Source: CAZUQA01 sp964622375
GTDB taxonomy: Bacteria > Bacillota_I > Bacilli_A > Erysipelotrichales > Erysipelotrichaceae
Length of the DNA stretch: 9,256 nt
Direction of reading: 5' to 3'
Assembly: GCA_964622375.1 (NCBI GenBank)
Contig: CAZUQA010000130.1
Span: forward strand, 1-9,256
This document shows, piece after piece, positions 1-7,502 of the stretch (position 1 is the stretch's first letter; every line of letters begins with the position of its first letter). Below the pieces are notes generated by a model, which was given only the letters and a program-made list of their open reading frames with translations, made no database searches and was not told the origin of the DNA. The translations under genes and the position numbers were made by a program.

Positions 1-695
1 CAGCCGCTATTTCCACAGAGATTATCAATCAAACCTACAGCCGGCAAGTGCTACAGGTCGGTGTCAGCACGTGTGAAGATTTACAGTGGTTTATGAAAGA
101 AAAAGTTAAAGAAATTGGTTTAGATTACTGGTTTGAGCCGACAATTGACTTACAAAGAAAAAACGGGATGTTTGATACAAGCGCGATTATTCAAGCCGGG
201 GATTTATTACACTGTGATTTTGGGCTGGTCTATTTAGGCTTATGCACCGATACTCAACGCTTAGCTTATGTTTTGGCGGATGGTGAAACCACAGTGCCGG
301 AAGCCTTGTTGCGCGGTTTTGCGCAGACACTGCGTTTTGAAGATATCGTCACAAGCAGTTTTGCCGTCGGTAAAAGTGGTAATGAAATACTGCAAAGTTG
401 CTTGGCCCAAGCTCAGACTGAAGGTCTTGATGCGATGCTCTATTCGCATCCCTTAGGAACTCAAGGTCATGGTATTGGACCGACGATCGGCTTATATACC
501 AACCAAAAACCGGATGAACCGCGCGGTGAGCTGACCATCAATCCCAATACGGCTTATGCTTTAGAACTAAACACTAAAAGCCAGATTGCCGGCTACGAAA
601 ATGATGTCGTCTTCTTTGCGGAAGAGAGTATAATTTTTTACTCTGACAAGGTGGAGTATCTGGTTAGTGGTCGGGAAAATATTTATCTGATTTAG
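1..695 (+). CDS. M24 family metallopeptidase (Xaa-Pro aminopeptidase-like), 5' partial
   Basis: The C-terminal catalytic ('pita-bread') domain of a cytoplasmic M24 metallopeptidase, a family that removes N-terminal residues from peptides, often next to proline, using two metal ions. The reading frame is open to the left edge (first full codon at base 3), and residues before the GTG at 48 already match the family, so that GTG is not the start. Both aspartate ligands are visible in HCDFG (Asp at 216-218) and CTDTQR (Asp at 249-251). The His ligand lies in the GHGIGP block near 468-482, a Glu in YALEL near 564, and the last Glu in FFAEES near 621. All five metal ligands therefore seem present. 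The stretch LLHCDFG through TDTQR and AYVL resembles a less-studied M24 branch annotated as Xaa-Pro aminopeptidase. First gene of the peptidase operon; ends with TAG 13 nt before pepD. Substrate specificity cannot be set from the sequence. Confidence 0.88.
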   Translation, partial: AAISTEIINQTYSRQVLQVGVSTCEDLQWFMKEKVKEIGLDYWFEPTIDLQRKNGMFDTSAIIQAGDLLHCDFGLVYLGLCTDTQRLAYVLADGETTVPEALLRGFAQTLRFEDIVTSSFAVGKSGNEILQSCLAQAQTEGLDAMLYSHPLGTQGHGIGPTIGLYTNQKPDEPRGELTINPNTAYALELNTKSQIAGYENDVVFFAEESIIFYSDKVEYLVSGRENIYLI

Positions 696-708
696 AAAGG
701 AAAGTAAC

Positions 709-2145
709 ATGGAATTTGATTTGACCAAGCCTTATTGTTTTTACTTTAGTGAATTAGCTAAAATCCCTCATGGCTCGCTGAATGAGAAAGCAGTCAGTGA
801 CTACATCGTGGCTTTTGCCCAATCACACAATCTGCGTTATAAACAAGATGAACTGGAAAATGTCATCATTTATAAAGCAGCAAGCAGCGGTTATGAAGAA
901 GCTGAGCCCCTAATGATTCAAGCCCATATTGACATGGTTTGTGAAAAAAACGCGGATTATGAGCATGACTTTCTTACTGACCCTTTAGTGCTCTACAGTG
1001 AAAATGGTTTTCTCAAAGCTCAAGGCACTACTTTGGGAGCCGACGATGGCAGTGGGGTAGCCATGATGCTAGCCGTTTTAGCAGCCGCTGATTTAGCTCA
1101 TCCACCTTTGGAATGTGTCTTTACTTCGCAGGAAGAAATCGGTTTGATTGGGGCTCTGGCTTTGAAAGCTGAAGATTTCCAAGCTCGACGTTTAATATCA
1201 CTTGATGGCGGTGGCGAGGTTTCAACGATGTTATCAGCTGCCGGTGGTTGCATGACCAGTATCAAAATTCCGCTAACCCGAGTAAGCAATGAGAAACCGA
1301 CATATCGCTTGGCGATTCGCGGTTTATTGGGCGGCCACAGCGGTATGGAGATAAATAAAGAACGGGGTAACGCTAACAAACTTATGGCGCGATTATTGGT
1401 CGAAGCGAAAAGTCAAGGTTGTGATATTACTTTAGTAAGCTTTGACGGTGGTTTAAAAGACAATGCCATCCCTCGCGAGTGTGAGGCAATTTTCGTCAGC
1501 AGTAGCCAAGAAGAACAGTTAGCCCAACAATTCACCAATAGTGCCGGCGGTATCCTTGGTGAACTAAAATGGAGTGATGCTGATTTCAGAATAGAATTTG
1601 AAAAGACAACAATCAGTGGCATTTGCCTGGATGCAGCGGTTAGCGAGAAAATATGTAACTTTGTCTATTTAGCCCCTAATGGTTTCAAAGCTCGTTCGTT
1701 AGCTATTGCTGGTTTGACTTTAACTTCCTTAAATCTCGGGGTGACAAAAACCGAAAAAGCATGTTTCATCGCAAATTTTGCGATTCGCTCAGCTGTGGAG
1801 TCGGCGATTGATGATTTAGCACTACAGCTGAGAGTTTTAGCCGGCTACGCTGAAGCTGAGGTCAGTGTCAGCGCCCGCTATCCCGGTTGGGACTACAATC
1901 CTAAGTCCCCACTAAGGGATAAACTGGCCGCAGCGGTAAAAGCCGTAAGCGGTGAAGAACTGGAGTTGGAAGCTGCCCACGGTGGTAGTGAGTGTGGGGT
2001 CTTTAGTCGACTTTTGCCGGGCGTGGATATCATTTTGATTGGACCGAAAGCTGATGATGTGCATACTCCCCAGGAAAGAATGGATTTAGCTTCTTTTGAT
2101 CGGACTTATCAGATACTCTGCCATGTGTTGGCAGCATGTAAATAG
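709..2145 (+). CDS. pepD: Aminoacyl-histidine dipeptidase (M20 family, PepD type)
   Basis: A cytoplasmic dinuclear-zinc dipeptidase that hydrolyses dipeptides such as Xaa-His and other unspecific substrates (M20C branch). At 478 residues it is the usual PepD length. Motifs in order: QAHIDM with His73 and Asp75; LGADDGSG with bridging Asp112; TSQEEIG with general base Glu142 and ligand Glu143; SLDGGG with Asp166; GGHSGMEI with His210 in the lid/dimerisation domain; AAHGGSECG near 423-430; and the C-terminal GPKADDVHTPQE with ligand His452. The normal S-E-E after the Asp of the fourth motif is replaced by G-G-G, and HAGLECG is HGGSECG; both are mild variations and the catalytic set is complete. 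The start is supported by an AAAGGAAAG purine block at 696-704. It follows the M24 gene by 13 nt, precedes the kinase homologue by 14 nt, and its stop codon overlaps that gene's Shine-Dalgarno sequence, consistent with translational coupling. Confidence 0.93.
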   Translation: MEFDLTKPYCFYFSELAKIPHGSLNEKAVSDYIVAFAQSHNLRYKQDELENVIIYKAASSGYEEAEPLMIQAHIDMVCEKNADYEHDFLTDPLVLYSENGFLKAQGTTLGADDGSGVAMMLAVLAAADLAHPPLECVFTSQEEIGLIGALALKAEDFQARRLISLDGGGEVSTMLSAAGGCMTSIKIPLTRVSNEKPTYRLAIRGLLGGHSGMEINKERGNANKLMARLLVEAKSQGCDITLVSFDGGLKDNAIPRECEAIFVSSSQEEQLAQQFTNSAGGILGELKWSDADFRIEFEKTTISGICLDAAVSEKICNFVYLAPNGFKARSLAIAGLTLTSLNLGVTKTEKACFIANFAIRSAVESAIDDLALQLRVLAGYAEAEVSVSARYPGWDYNPKSPLRDKLAAAVKAVSGEELELEAAHGGSECGVFSRLLPGVDIILIGPKADDVHTPQERMDLASFDRTYQILCHVLAACK

Positions 2146-2159
2146 GAGGGCTTAATTAT

Positions 2160-2741
2160 ATGGAACAAGGTTTAGTAGTAATTCTGAGCGGAGCTTCTTC
2201 AGTCGGTAAAGGGAAAATTCGGGAAGTGTTGATGCAGGATCAAGATTTGAAGTTGTTTTATTCGATCTCCTTGACCACACGGCCGCAAAAAGCTAACGAA
2301 GTTGATGGTCGGGATTATTATTTCATCTCCCATCAGAATTTTATTAGCGCGCTAAATAATAAAGAATTGTTGGAATATACAGAATTCAACGGCTACTACT
2401 ATGGCACACCGAAGAACTATGTCGATTTCTTAGTTAAAATGGGCAAGAATGTCTTAATCGAAGTTGAAGCCCAAGGGGTGGGGCCAATTAAACTCAATAT
2501 ACCGGATGCTTTAGCTTTCTTTATTGTGCCGGCTTCTTTGGCGGAGTTAGAGAAGCAAATCAACATTCTCTACAAAGATGATCAAGCTTCAATCACCAAT
2601 CGTATCAACAAGGCCAAAACCGATATGGATTTAGCCCCGTTGTTTAAAAACACGGTGGCTAATAGTGATGTTAAAGTGGCGGTGGCGCAAATAAAAGCTA
2701 CGATAATGGCAGAGCTAGAAAGACGAAGCAACAATGGATAA
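2160..2741 (+). CDS. Divergent guanylate kinase homologue
   Basis: A 193-residue protein of the guanylate kinase family (ATP + GMP to ADP + GDP). Full fold is recognisable: P-loop GASSVGKGK (11-19), GMP-binding ISLTTRP (36-42), EVDGRDYYF (47-55), LLEYTEFNG (70-78), YYGTP (80-84), core strand VLIEVEAQG (98-106) and lid region 130-150. Several normally conserved positions differ: canonical GPSGVGKGT is altered at Pro, second Gly and Thr (to Lys19); the second Arg of TTRpPRpGE is Lys44; the Asp pair of the IDxQG strand is Glu101/Glu103; and the lid Arg-Gly-Thr becomes Leu-Tyr-Lys, leaving only Arg148. GMP-contact residues Ser37, Arg41, Glu47, Glu72, Tyr81 and Thr83 look retained. The start has an excellent AGGAGGG at 2144-2150, 9 nt away. 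It sits between two peptidase genes and overlaps the next by 8 nt. It may be a weakly active or repurposed paralogue; whether the genome has another gmk cannot be seen. Confidence 0.85.
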   Translation: MEQGLVVILSGASSVGKGKIREVLMQDQDLKLFYSISLTTRPQKANEVDGRDYYFISHQNFISALNNKELLEYTEFNGYYYGTPKNYVDFLVKMGKNVLIEVEAQGVGPIKLNIPDALAFFIVPASLAELEKQINILYKDDQASITNRINKAKTDMDLAPLFKNTVANSDVKVAVAQIKATIMAELERRSNNG

Positions 2742-3993
2742 TATACGTTTAGAGAAATATGCCCAACTTCTGGTTCGAGTTGGGGCTAATGTGCAACCGG
2801 GTCAAATCTTGGTGGTCCAAGTTGACAGCTATAGTATTGATTTAGCCCGGGCTTTGACTAAAGCGGCTTTTGAAGTCGGGGCAAAAGATGTCATCGTTTT
2901 CCTTGATGACCCGATTATCAAAAGGCTACGCGGTCAATATGGTGAAAGTGCGACTTTAAGGGAAGTTGCCCAATGGAAAAAAGATGCTTTAGATGTTTAC
3001 TTTCAAAACGGTGCTGCTCAGATTGGAATTTTTGGTACCTATCCGACACTGATGGAACAACTACCTTTGGAAAATGTTTTAGCTATCGCAGCTGCGGACA
3101 ATGAGTTGCGCAATGTAGTGCGAAAATACATTCATGACGGTAGCTTACAATGGTGTGGGACCGCCTGGGCTAATGAAGATTGGGCAAGGAAAGTCTATCC
3201 CGAACTGGAACCGGAAGCGGCTTTGGCCCAGCTGGAAGATGATTTGTGTACGATGAATCGGGTAAGTTATGATAATGACCCGATTGCCGAGTGGAAAAAA
3301 CACTGTGCGGCTTTAAAGCTTATCAGCGATGAATTAAATCGCTATAATTTTGACAGTTTACACTTAACAACCGAAATTGGAACCGATATTACTTTGAAAC
3401 TGGTTGAGGGCCATCGATGGGGCTCAGCTGGCAGTGGCGAAAGCGGTAAAACCCCGGTAGCTTTCATTGCCAATATGCCAACTGAAGAAATATATACTGT
3501 GCCTGATTGGCATTATACTAGTGGCGTAGCCGTAGCGTCGTTTCCTTTGATGCTAAACGGGAAATTGGTAAAGGATTTTTCTATCACTTTTAAAGAAGGC
3601 TTAGCAGTAGACTGTCAGGCGAGCGAAAATGAAGAAGTGCTCAGGCAAGCGTTATTTGAAAATGAACAAACTCGGGCATTAGGCGAAGTTGCTTTAGTTT
3701 CAAAATATTCTCCAATTAGATTGTTGCAGAGAGTTTATTACAATGGTTTGATTGACGAAAATGCGGCCAGCCATTTAGCATTCGGCTCCAGTTTTCCCAC
3801 CAACGTCGCTGGTGGTTTGAACTTAAATAATGAAGAGCTTCTAGAACTGGGAGTTAATGTCGCAAATTGTCATACTGATTTTATGATTGGTAGCGATAAG
3901 ATGAAAGTGGTTGGGACAACCAAAAGTGGTGAAGAAGTAGTAATCATGGAAAACGGCGAATTTGTAATTAGTCAAGTAACTTGTCAGCTTTAG
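2734..3993 (+). CDS. M29 family aminopeptidase (AmpS/PepS/thermophilic aminopeptidase type)
   Basis: A cytoplasmic metal-dependent aminopeptidase with broad specificity for N-terminal residues; 419 residues against about 410 usual. The N-terminal domain opens with the family signature (EKYAQLLVRVGANVQPGQ, 7-24). Metal ligands of the C-terminal domain fall at the expected spacings: Glu252 in NMPTEEIY, Glu318 in LGEVAL, His347 in ENAASHLAFG, and His380 and Asp382 in NCHTDF. The conserved Tyr seven residues after the His ligand (Tyr352 in the Thermus enzyme, Tyr355 in Staphylococcus AmpS, from memory) is Phe354 here (codon TTT). Its ATG lies inside the end of the kinase homologue (ATGGATAA arrangement), with only a weak purine-rich stretch upstream, so expression is probably coupled to the preceding gene. 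It is the last gene of the peptidase operon. No hairpin followed by a T-run is visible after its TAG stop. Confidence 0.92.
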   Translation: MDNIRLEKYAQLLVRVGANVQPGQILVVQVDSYSIDLARALTKAAFEVGAKDVIVFLDDPIIKRLRGQYGESATLREVAQWKKDALDVYFQNGAAQIGIFGTYPTLMEQLPLENVLAIAAADNELRNVVRKYIHDGSLQWCGTAWANEDWARKVYPELEPEAALAQLEDDLCTMNRVSYDNDPIAEWKKHCAALKLISDELNRYNFDSLHLTTEIGTDITLKLVEGHRWGSAGSGESGKTPVAFIANMPTEEIYTVPDWHYTSGVAVASFPLMLNGKLVKDFSITFKEGLAVDCQASENEEVLRQALFENEQTRALGEVALVSKYSPIRLLQRVYYNGLIDENAASHLAFGSSFPTNVAGGLNLNNEELLELGVNVANCHTDFMIGSDKMKVVGTTKSGEEVVIMENGEFVISQVTCQL

Positions 3994-4124
3994 CTAATTA
4001 ACAGAATAATTTGACTTGAGAAATATAGTTTAAACTTAATAGCAATACGCAAAAACCGTTAGTTAGATTTGTGCGACATCTACACCAGATGAGATATCAC
4101 GAAACAATCACAAAAAAACGCTCC

Positions 4125-4154
4125 TTGACACTTGAATTTTACTTATGCTAGAAT
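4125..4154 (+). promoter_or_regulatory. Sigma-70/sigma-A-type promoter of the tRNA unit
   Basis: A perfect -35 box TTGACA (4125-4130), an 18-nt spacer, and -10 box TAGAAT (4149-4154) preceded by TG-C, an extended -10 arrangement. The predicted start is about G4161, giving a leader of only 16 nt before tRNA-Ile. This is the best promoter in the window and fits the strong expression expected for tRNA genes. Position and orientation are seen directly; activity is inferred. Confidence 0.75.
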
Positions 4155-4160
4155 GGTTAG

Positions 4161-4262
<102 letters not shown>

Positions 4263-4266
4263 TCCC

Positions 4267-4342
4267 GGGGTCATAGCTCAGCTGGGAGAGCACCTGTTTT
4301 GCACGCAGGGGGTCAGGAGTTCGATCCTCCTTGGCTCCACCA
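4267..4342 (+). tRNA. trnA: tRNA-Ala (anticodon TGC)
   Basis: Reads GCN alanine codons, mainly GCA and GCG. The cloverleaf is complete: acceptor GGGGTCA/TGGCTCC with two G-T wobbles, D stem GCTC/GAGC, anticodon stem CCTGT/GCAGG with loop TTTGCAC and anticodon TGC at 4300-4302, perfect T stem AGGAG/CTCCT with loop TTCGATC, discriminator A4339 and encoded CCA (4340-4342). It is second in the two-gene tRNA transcript and is followed 13 nt later by the terminator hairpin. Confidence 0.97.
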
Positions 4343-4355
4343 AATTGATTTTTTG

Positions 4356-4380
4356 AACTCTTCGAAAGAGGAGTTTTTTT
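4356..4380 (+). terminator. Intrinsic terminator of the tRNA unit
   Basis: A 7-bp stem, AACTCTT (4356-4362) with AGGAGTT (4369-4375), containing one T-G wobble, a 6-base loop (CGAAAG), and a run of seven Ts (4374-4380). It lies directly after tRNA-Ala, closes the tRNA unit, and separates it from the glycoside-hydrolase operon. Confidence 0.8.
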
Positions 4381-4558
4381 ATGGCAACAAGTTAATAGAC
4401 CGACTTTTGAAACCTTATGGTAATATTATAGTGACTTAGCGTTGAGCGGATTTGTTGGAATATGACAAGTAATAACATAGTGCTTTGAGTATAAGGATCT
4501 TAAAACAGCAGTAATCTAAGTTGTCATAATTTAATAGATGTTCAGCTTGAGGGGGAAA
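4381..4558 (+). other. Intergenic region upstream of the glycosidase operon; weak promoter/operator candidates
   Basis: No gene is seen here, yet the glycosidase operon needs a promoter after the terminator at 4356-4380. The best candidate is an extended -10, TGT followed by CATAAT (4522-4530), with only AAAACA at the -35 position (4502-4507). This would start transcription near 4537, 22 nt before the GH1 ATG. An 8-bp inverted repeat, TATGACAA (4461-4468) and TTGTCATA (4521-4528), has its right arm over that -10 and could be a pair of repressor half-sites, but a repeat of this length is only mildly unlikely by chance. No catabolite-repression (cre) consensus or riboswitch is recognised. Confidence 0.25.
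4549..4555 (+). promoter_or_regulatory. Ribosome binding site deciding the GH1 start
   Basis: GAGGGGG lies just upstream of the ATG at 4559. This favours that ATG over the in-frame ATG at 4538, which has only T/A-rich sequence before it and would add seven residues (MFSLRGK) not expected in the family. Confidence 0.75.
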
Positions 4559-5851
4559 ATGACTGAGTTCAAATTGAAAAAAGGATTTCTCATCGGTGTG
4601 GCTTCAGCAGCCACCCAGATTGAAGGGGGCGAACTGGAACATTCCTGGCAGGATTGGTATCGCCGAGGAAAAATCAAGGATAATTCCAACCCAGCTCGCG
4701 CCAATGACCACTATGCTCGCTATCAACAAGATACACTGCTGATGAAAGAAATGGGTATAGAGATTTATCGTTTGGGTATCGAGTGGGCGCGGATAGAACC
4801 ACAAAAGGGCGTCTTTGACGGTGCGGTTATTCAGCGCTATTGCGATGAAATAAAGCAATTGCAGTTGCAAGGAATAAAAGTATTGGTAACCCTGCACCAC
4901 TTCACTAATCCTTTATGGTTTGAAAATATCGGAGCTTTTTCTAAAAAAGAAAACATTAGCTATTTCATCAAGTATATCGAAGTTGTGCTTAAGGCTTTTG
5001 GCCCTGAAGTAGCTGAGTACATTACCATCAATGAACCAAATGTCTACACCACCTTTGGTTATTTCTTTGGCGAGTGGCCTCCGGGCGAGAAATCTTTGAC
5101 AAAGACAATTAAAGTATTATCAATTCTGGCAGCTGCTCATTTACAGGCTTATTTAAAGATTCATGAAATACGGAAAGAAATGGGCTTTAGTGACACGAAG
5201 GTGAGCTTCGCCAATCACCTGCGGGTTTTTATTCCGAAAGACAGCAAAAAACTAAAAGACCGTTTTTTTACCAAACTATTGGCTAAACTGTTCCAACAAG
5301 ATATCGCAGTAGCCATGATGAAAGCAAAATTTCCTTGGTATATGAAAAATATTTTAAAACTACCGCAAGGAATATACTGCGATTTTATTGCGTTAAATTA
5401 CTATACACGCTCCTGTGTTTCGGGAATGAGTGATGGGGTAAAAGAAAATGTAGCGGTAAATGACTTGGGATGGGAGATTTATCCCCCGGGGATTATCCAA
5501 TGCGCCCAACAGTTATATGATATTTGTCAGTTACCGATATACATTACAGAGAATGGTACTTGTGATAATCATGACAGTTTTAGGGCACGTTATATCTACG
5601 AACATTTAAAAGAAATCAGTGAATCCTCACTACCGCTGGCAAGATATTATCATTGGTGTTTTTGTGATAATTTTGAATGGTTGGAAGGGGAAAGCGCCCG
5701 TTTCGGTATCGTTCATATTGACTATGATAACCAAAAGCGCACAATAAAAAACAGCGGTAGATTTTTCAGTGAAATAATTGCGAATAAAGAAGTAACAACA
5801 AGCATGTATGATAAATACGTCAAAGATCAGGAGTACCCGAGAAATGACTGA
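4559..5851 (+). CDS. GH1 family beta-glucosidase-type glycosidase
   Basis: A cytoplasmic retaining beta-glycosidase of family GH1 (beta-glucosidase/beta-galactosidase type) hydrolysing terminal beta-linked glucose or related sugars; 431 residues, slightly short of the usual 440-470. It has no signal peptide. Family landmarks are complete: ASAATQIEG (14-22) with substrate-binding Gln20; LHHF with His114; acid/base Glu159 in TINEP; ALNYYT (278-283); nucleophile Glu331 in YITENG; and DNFEW (370-374) followed by RFG. The NFEW block with the following GESARFG is the form that binds free sugar; the Ser/Lys/Tyr signature of 6-phospho-beta-glucosidases is absent, suggesting unphosphorylated substrates and non-PTS uptake. 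The start was chosen at 4559 because of the GAGGGGG sequence. It overlaps the GH13 gene by 8 nt and heads the three-glycosidase operon. Glucoside versus galactoside or fucoside preference cannot be decided by eye. Confidence 0.92.
   Translation: MTEFKLKKGFLIGVASAATQIEGGELEHSWQDWYRRGKIKDNSNPARANDHYARYQQDTLLMKEMGIEIYRLGIEWARIEPQKGVFDGAVIQRYCDEIKQLQLQGIKVLVTLHHFTNPLWFENIGAFSKKENISYFIKYIEVVLKAFGPEVAEYITINEPNVYTTFGYFFGEWPPGEKSLTKTIKVLSILAAAHLQAYLKIHEIRKEMGFSDTKVSFANHLRVFIPKDSKKLKDRFFTKLLAKLFQQDIAVAMMKAKFPWYMKNILKLPQGIYCDFIALNYYTRSCVSGMSDGVKENVAVNDLGWEIYPPGIIQCAQQLYDICQLPIYITENGTCDNHDSFRARYIYEHLKEISESSLPLARYYHWCFCDNFEWLEGESARFGIVHIDYDNQKRTIKNSGRFFSEIIANKEVTTSMYDKYVKDQEYPRND
5829..5833 (+). promoter_or_regulatory. 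Ribosome binding site deciding the GH13 start
   Basis: AGGAG inside the 3' end of the GH1 gene is 10 nt before the ATG at 5844. This supports 5844 over the in-frame ATG at 5808, which lacks a Shine-Dalgarno sequence and would extend the overlap with GH1 to 44 nt. Confidence 0.75.
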
Positions 5852-7493
5852 GAAGAAAAACATCAATGAGTGGTGGAAAAATTCGGTAGTTTACCAGATT
5901 TATCCTCGCAGTTTTCAAGATTCCAATAATGACGGCATCGGCGATATACCGGGTATCATTTCACGCTTGGATATTTTAAAAGAGTTGGGAATCGATGTGA
6001 TCTGGCTTTCTCCGGTCTATCAGTCTCCGGATGCGGATAACGGTTATGACATCAGCGATTATCGCGCTATCAGTCCAAAATTTGGGACCATGGCGGATAT
6101 GGAGGCGTTGATCAAAGAAGCCGGAAAGCGGGGAATCAAAATAATTATGGATTTAGTGATCAACCATACCTCTGACGAACATGAGTGGTTTGTCAAAAGT
6201 AAAAACGGGGATAAAGCTTATCGTGATTACTATATTTGGCAAAAAGGTAAAGGGAAGAATAAACCACCAAACAATTGGCGCGGCTTTTTTATGAATGATG
6301 TTTGGCAATATGATGAAAATAGTGGGGAATACTATCTTCACCTCTTTGATAAGAAACAGCCGGATTTGAATTATCGCAATGAAAAAGTAATCCAAGAAGT
6401 TAAAGATATTTTGAAGTTTTGGTTAGATAAAGGAATTGCCGGTTTTCGCTGTGATGTTATCAACATACTGTATAAAGACTCCTTTGCCAATGGGAAGTTC
6501 AGCACTTCACCGATTCGCGGCTTGGAACATTACCGCTTGAGCAGTAAGACTCATGAAATCCTGCGCCGTTTACGCCAGGAAGTATTGGTTAATTATGATT
6601 GTTTTACCGTGGGGGAAACGGTGATGATAGATTTGGCGGGAGCCCAGAAATTGCTTGACCCGCAATATAAAGAACTTGATATGCTTTTCTTTTTCGACCA
6701 TCTGGAAGTTGATAGATACATCTATCGTTATATACCAAAACCCTTTGTTGCGAAAAAGTTACTCGAAGTTTTAACTAAGTGGCAACAAGGTTTACCTTGG
6801 AATGCCGTTTATTTGGAAAATCATGATCAACCGCGTATTGTTTCACACTATGGCGATGATGGACAATATTGGGAAAGAAGCGCGAAAATGCTGGCTTTGA
6901 TGCAGCTAACTTTAAGAGGCACAATTTTCATCTACCAAGGTCAGGAAATCGGCATGACAAATTTTGATTTTACTGAGCTTCAGCAGCTACAGGATGTGGA
7001 AAGCTATAATATCGACAGTTTTATGAAGAAACTGTTGATTCCCAAGAAACTGCGCTGGCAATGGATTAAAGTGAGTTCTCGTGATAATGCCAGGACACCG
7101 CTGCAATGGAGTGATAAAAAAGGTGCCGGATTCTCCTTAGCATCCCCCTGGTTGGCAATCAACAGCAACCACGAGCGAATCAACTATGAAAGCCAAAAGA
7201 AAAATGACGATTCGATACTAGCCTTTTACAAAGCGCTGATTGCCTTGCGTCACAGCAGTGAAACCCTGGTAGCGGGAAGTTTTACACCGCTTTACGGCGA
7301 TAAAAACCTCATGATTTATCAAAGAACACTGGGCAAAGAGTCTTATGTTACTTTACTCAACTTTAGTAAGAAAACAGTCAAGATTAATCTTCCGCTATCT
7401 GGTGAAGTCGTTATTACTAATGTTGGCGACAAAGAATATCGCGGTGAATTACTGGCTTTTCAAGGCTTAGTAATGAAACTGGAAAGTGAATAG
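5844..7493 (+). CDS. GH13 alpha-glucosidase, probably oligo-1,6-glucosidase type
   Basis: A cytoplasmic alpha-amylase-family exo-glucosidase of the oligo-1,6-glucosidase/alpha-glucosidase group (GH13_31-like), 549 residues against about 555-560 usual. The N-terminal VVYQIYPRSFQDSNNDGIGD block (16-35) carries the expected Ca-binding loop. Conserved regions: DLVINHTSDEHEWF (103-116); nucleophile Asp204 in GFRCDVIN; acid/base Glu258 in VGET; transition-state Asp328 in ENHDQPR. QGQEIGMTN, QDVESYN and SRDNARTPLQW follow, then a C-terminal beta domain. Val205 after the nucleophile is the residue linked to alpha-1,6 specificity in this group (isomaltase, dextran glucosidase), whereas maltases tend to have Thr or Ala. 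This suggests isomaltose/panose-type substrates, though sucrose or other alpha-glucosides remain possible. No signal peptide. It overlaps GH1 by 8 nt and is followed by GH36 after 9 nt. Confidence 0.92.
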   Translation: MTEKKNINEWWKNSVVYQIYPRSFQDSNNDGIGDIPGIISRLDILKELGIDVIWLSPVYQSPDADNGYDISDYRAISPKFGTMADMEALIKEAGKRGIKIIMDLVINHTSDEHEWFVKSKNGDKAYRDYYIWQKGKGKNKPPNNWRGFFMNDVWQYDENSGEYYLHLFDKKQPDLNYRNEKVIQEVKDILKFWLDKGIAGFRCDVINILYKDSFANGKFSTSPIRGLEHYRLSSKTHEILRRLRQEVLVNYDCFTVGETVMIDLAGAQKLLDPQYKELDMLFFFDHLEVDRYIYRYIPKPFVAKKLLEVLTKWQQGLPWNAVYLENHDQPRIVSHYGDDGQYWERSAKMLALMQLTLRGTIFIYQGQEIGMTNFDFTELQQLQDVESYNIDSFMKKLLIPKKLRWQWIKVSSRDNARTPLQWSDKKGAGFSLASPWLAINSNHERINYESQKKNDDSILAFYKALIALRHSSETLVAGSFTPLYGDKNLMIYQRTLGKESYVTLLNFSKKTVKINLPLSGEVVITNVGDKEYRGELLAFQGLVMKLESE

Positions 7494-7502
7494 GTAAATA
7501 GT

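Noticed and set aside
1098..1622. Minus-strand reading frames inside pepD
   Set aside because: Opposite conserved PepD motifs; composition is what the antisense of a real gene gives.
4027..4036. 10-bp palindrome AGTTTAAACT after the M29 gene
   Set aside because: Short, AT-rich, with no T-run after it and no clear promoter around it; likely chance.
3994..4124. Terminator for the peptidase operon
   Set aside because: No stable hairpin followed by Ts could be found by eye; termination may be weak, Rho-dependent, or absent.
4538..4558. Upstream in-frame ATG for GH1
   Set aside because: No ribosome binding site before it, whereas GAGGGGG precedes the ATG at 4559, where family similarity begins.
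5808..5843. Upstream in-frame ATG for GH13
   Set aside because: It lies deep in GH1 without a Shine-Dalgarno sequence; AGGAG points to the ATG at 5844.
4559..5851. 6-phospho-beta-glucosidase
   Set aside because: The NFEW...GESARFG block lacks the Ser/Lys/Tyr phosphate-binding signature of that branch.
4604..6395. Minus-strand hydrophobic-looking reading frames opposite GH1 and GH13
   Set aside because: The apparent hydrophobicity comes from reading A-rich coding DNA in reverse; no ribosome binding site and full overlap with conserved enzyme motifs.
5844..7493. Trehalose-6-phosphate hydrolase or sucrose isomerase
   Set aside because: No trehalose or PTS context, no RLDRD-type isomerase motif noticed, and the neighbours are free-sugar glycosidases.
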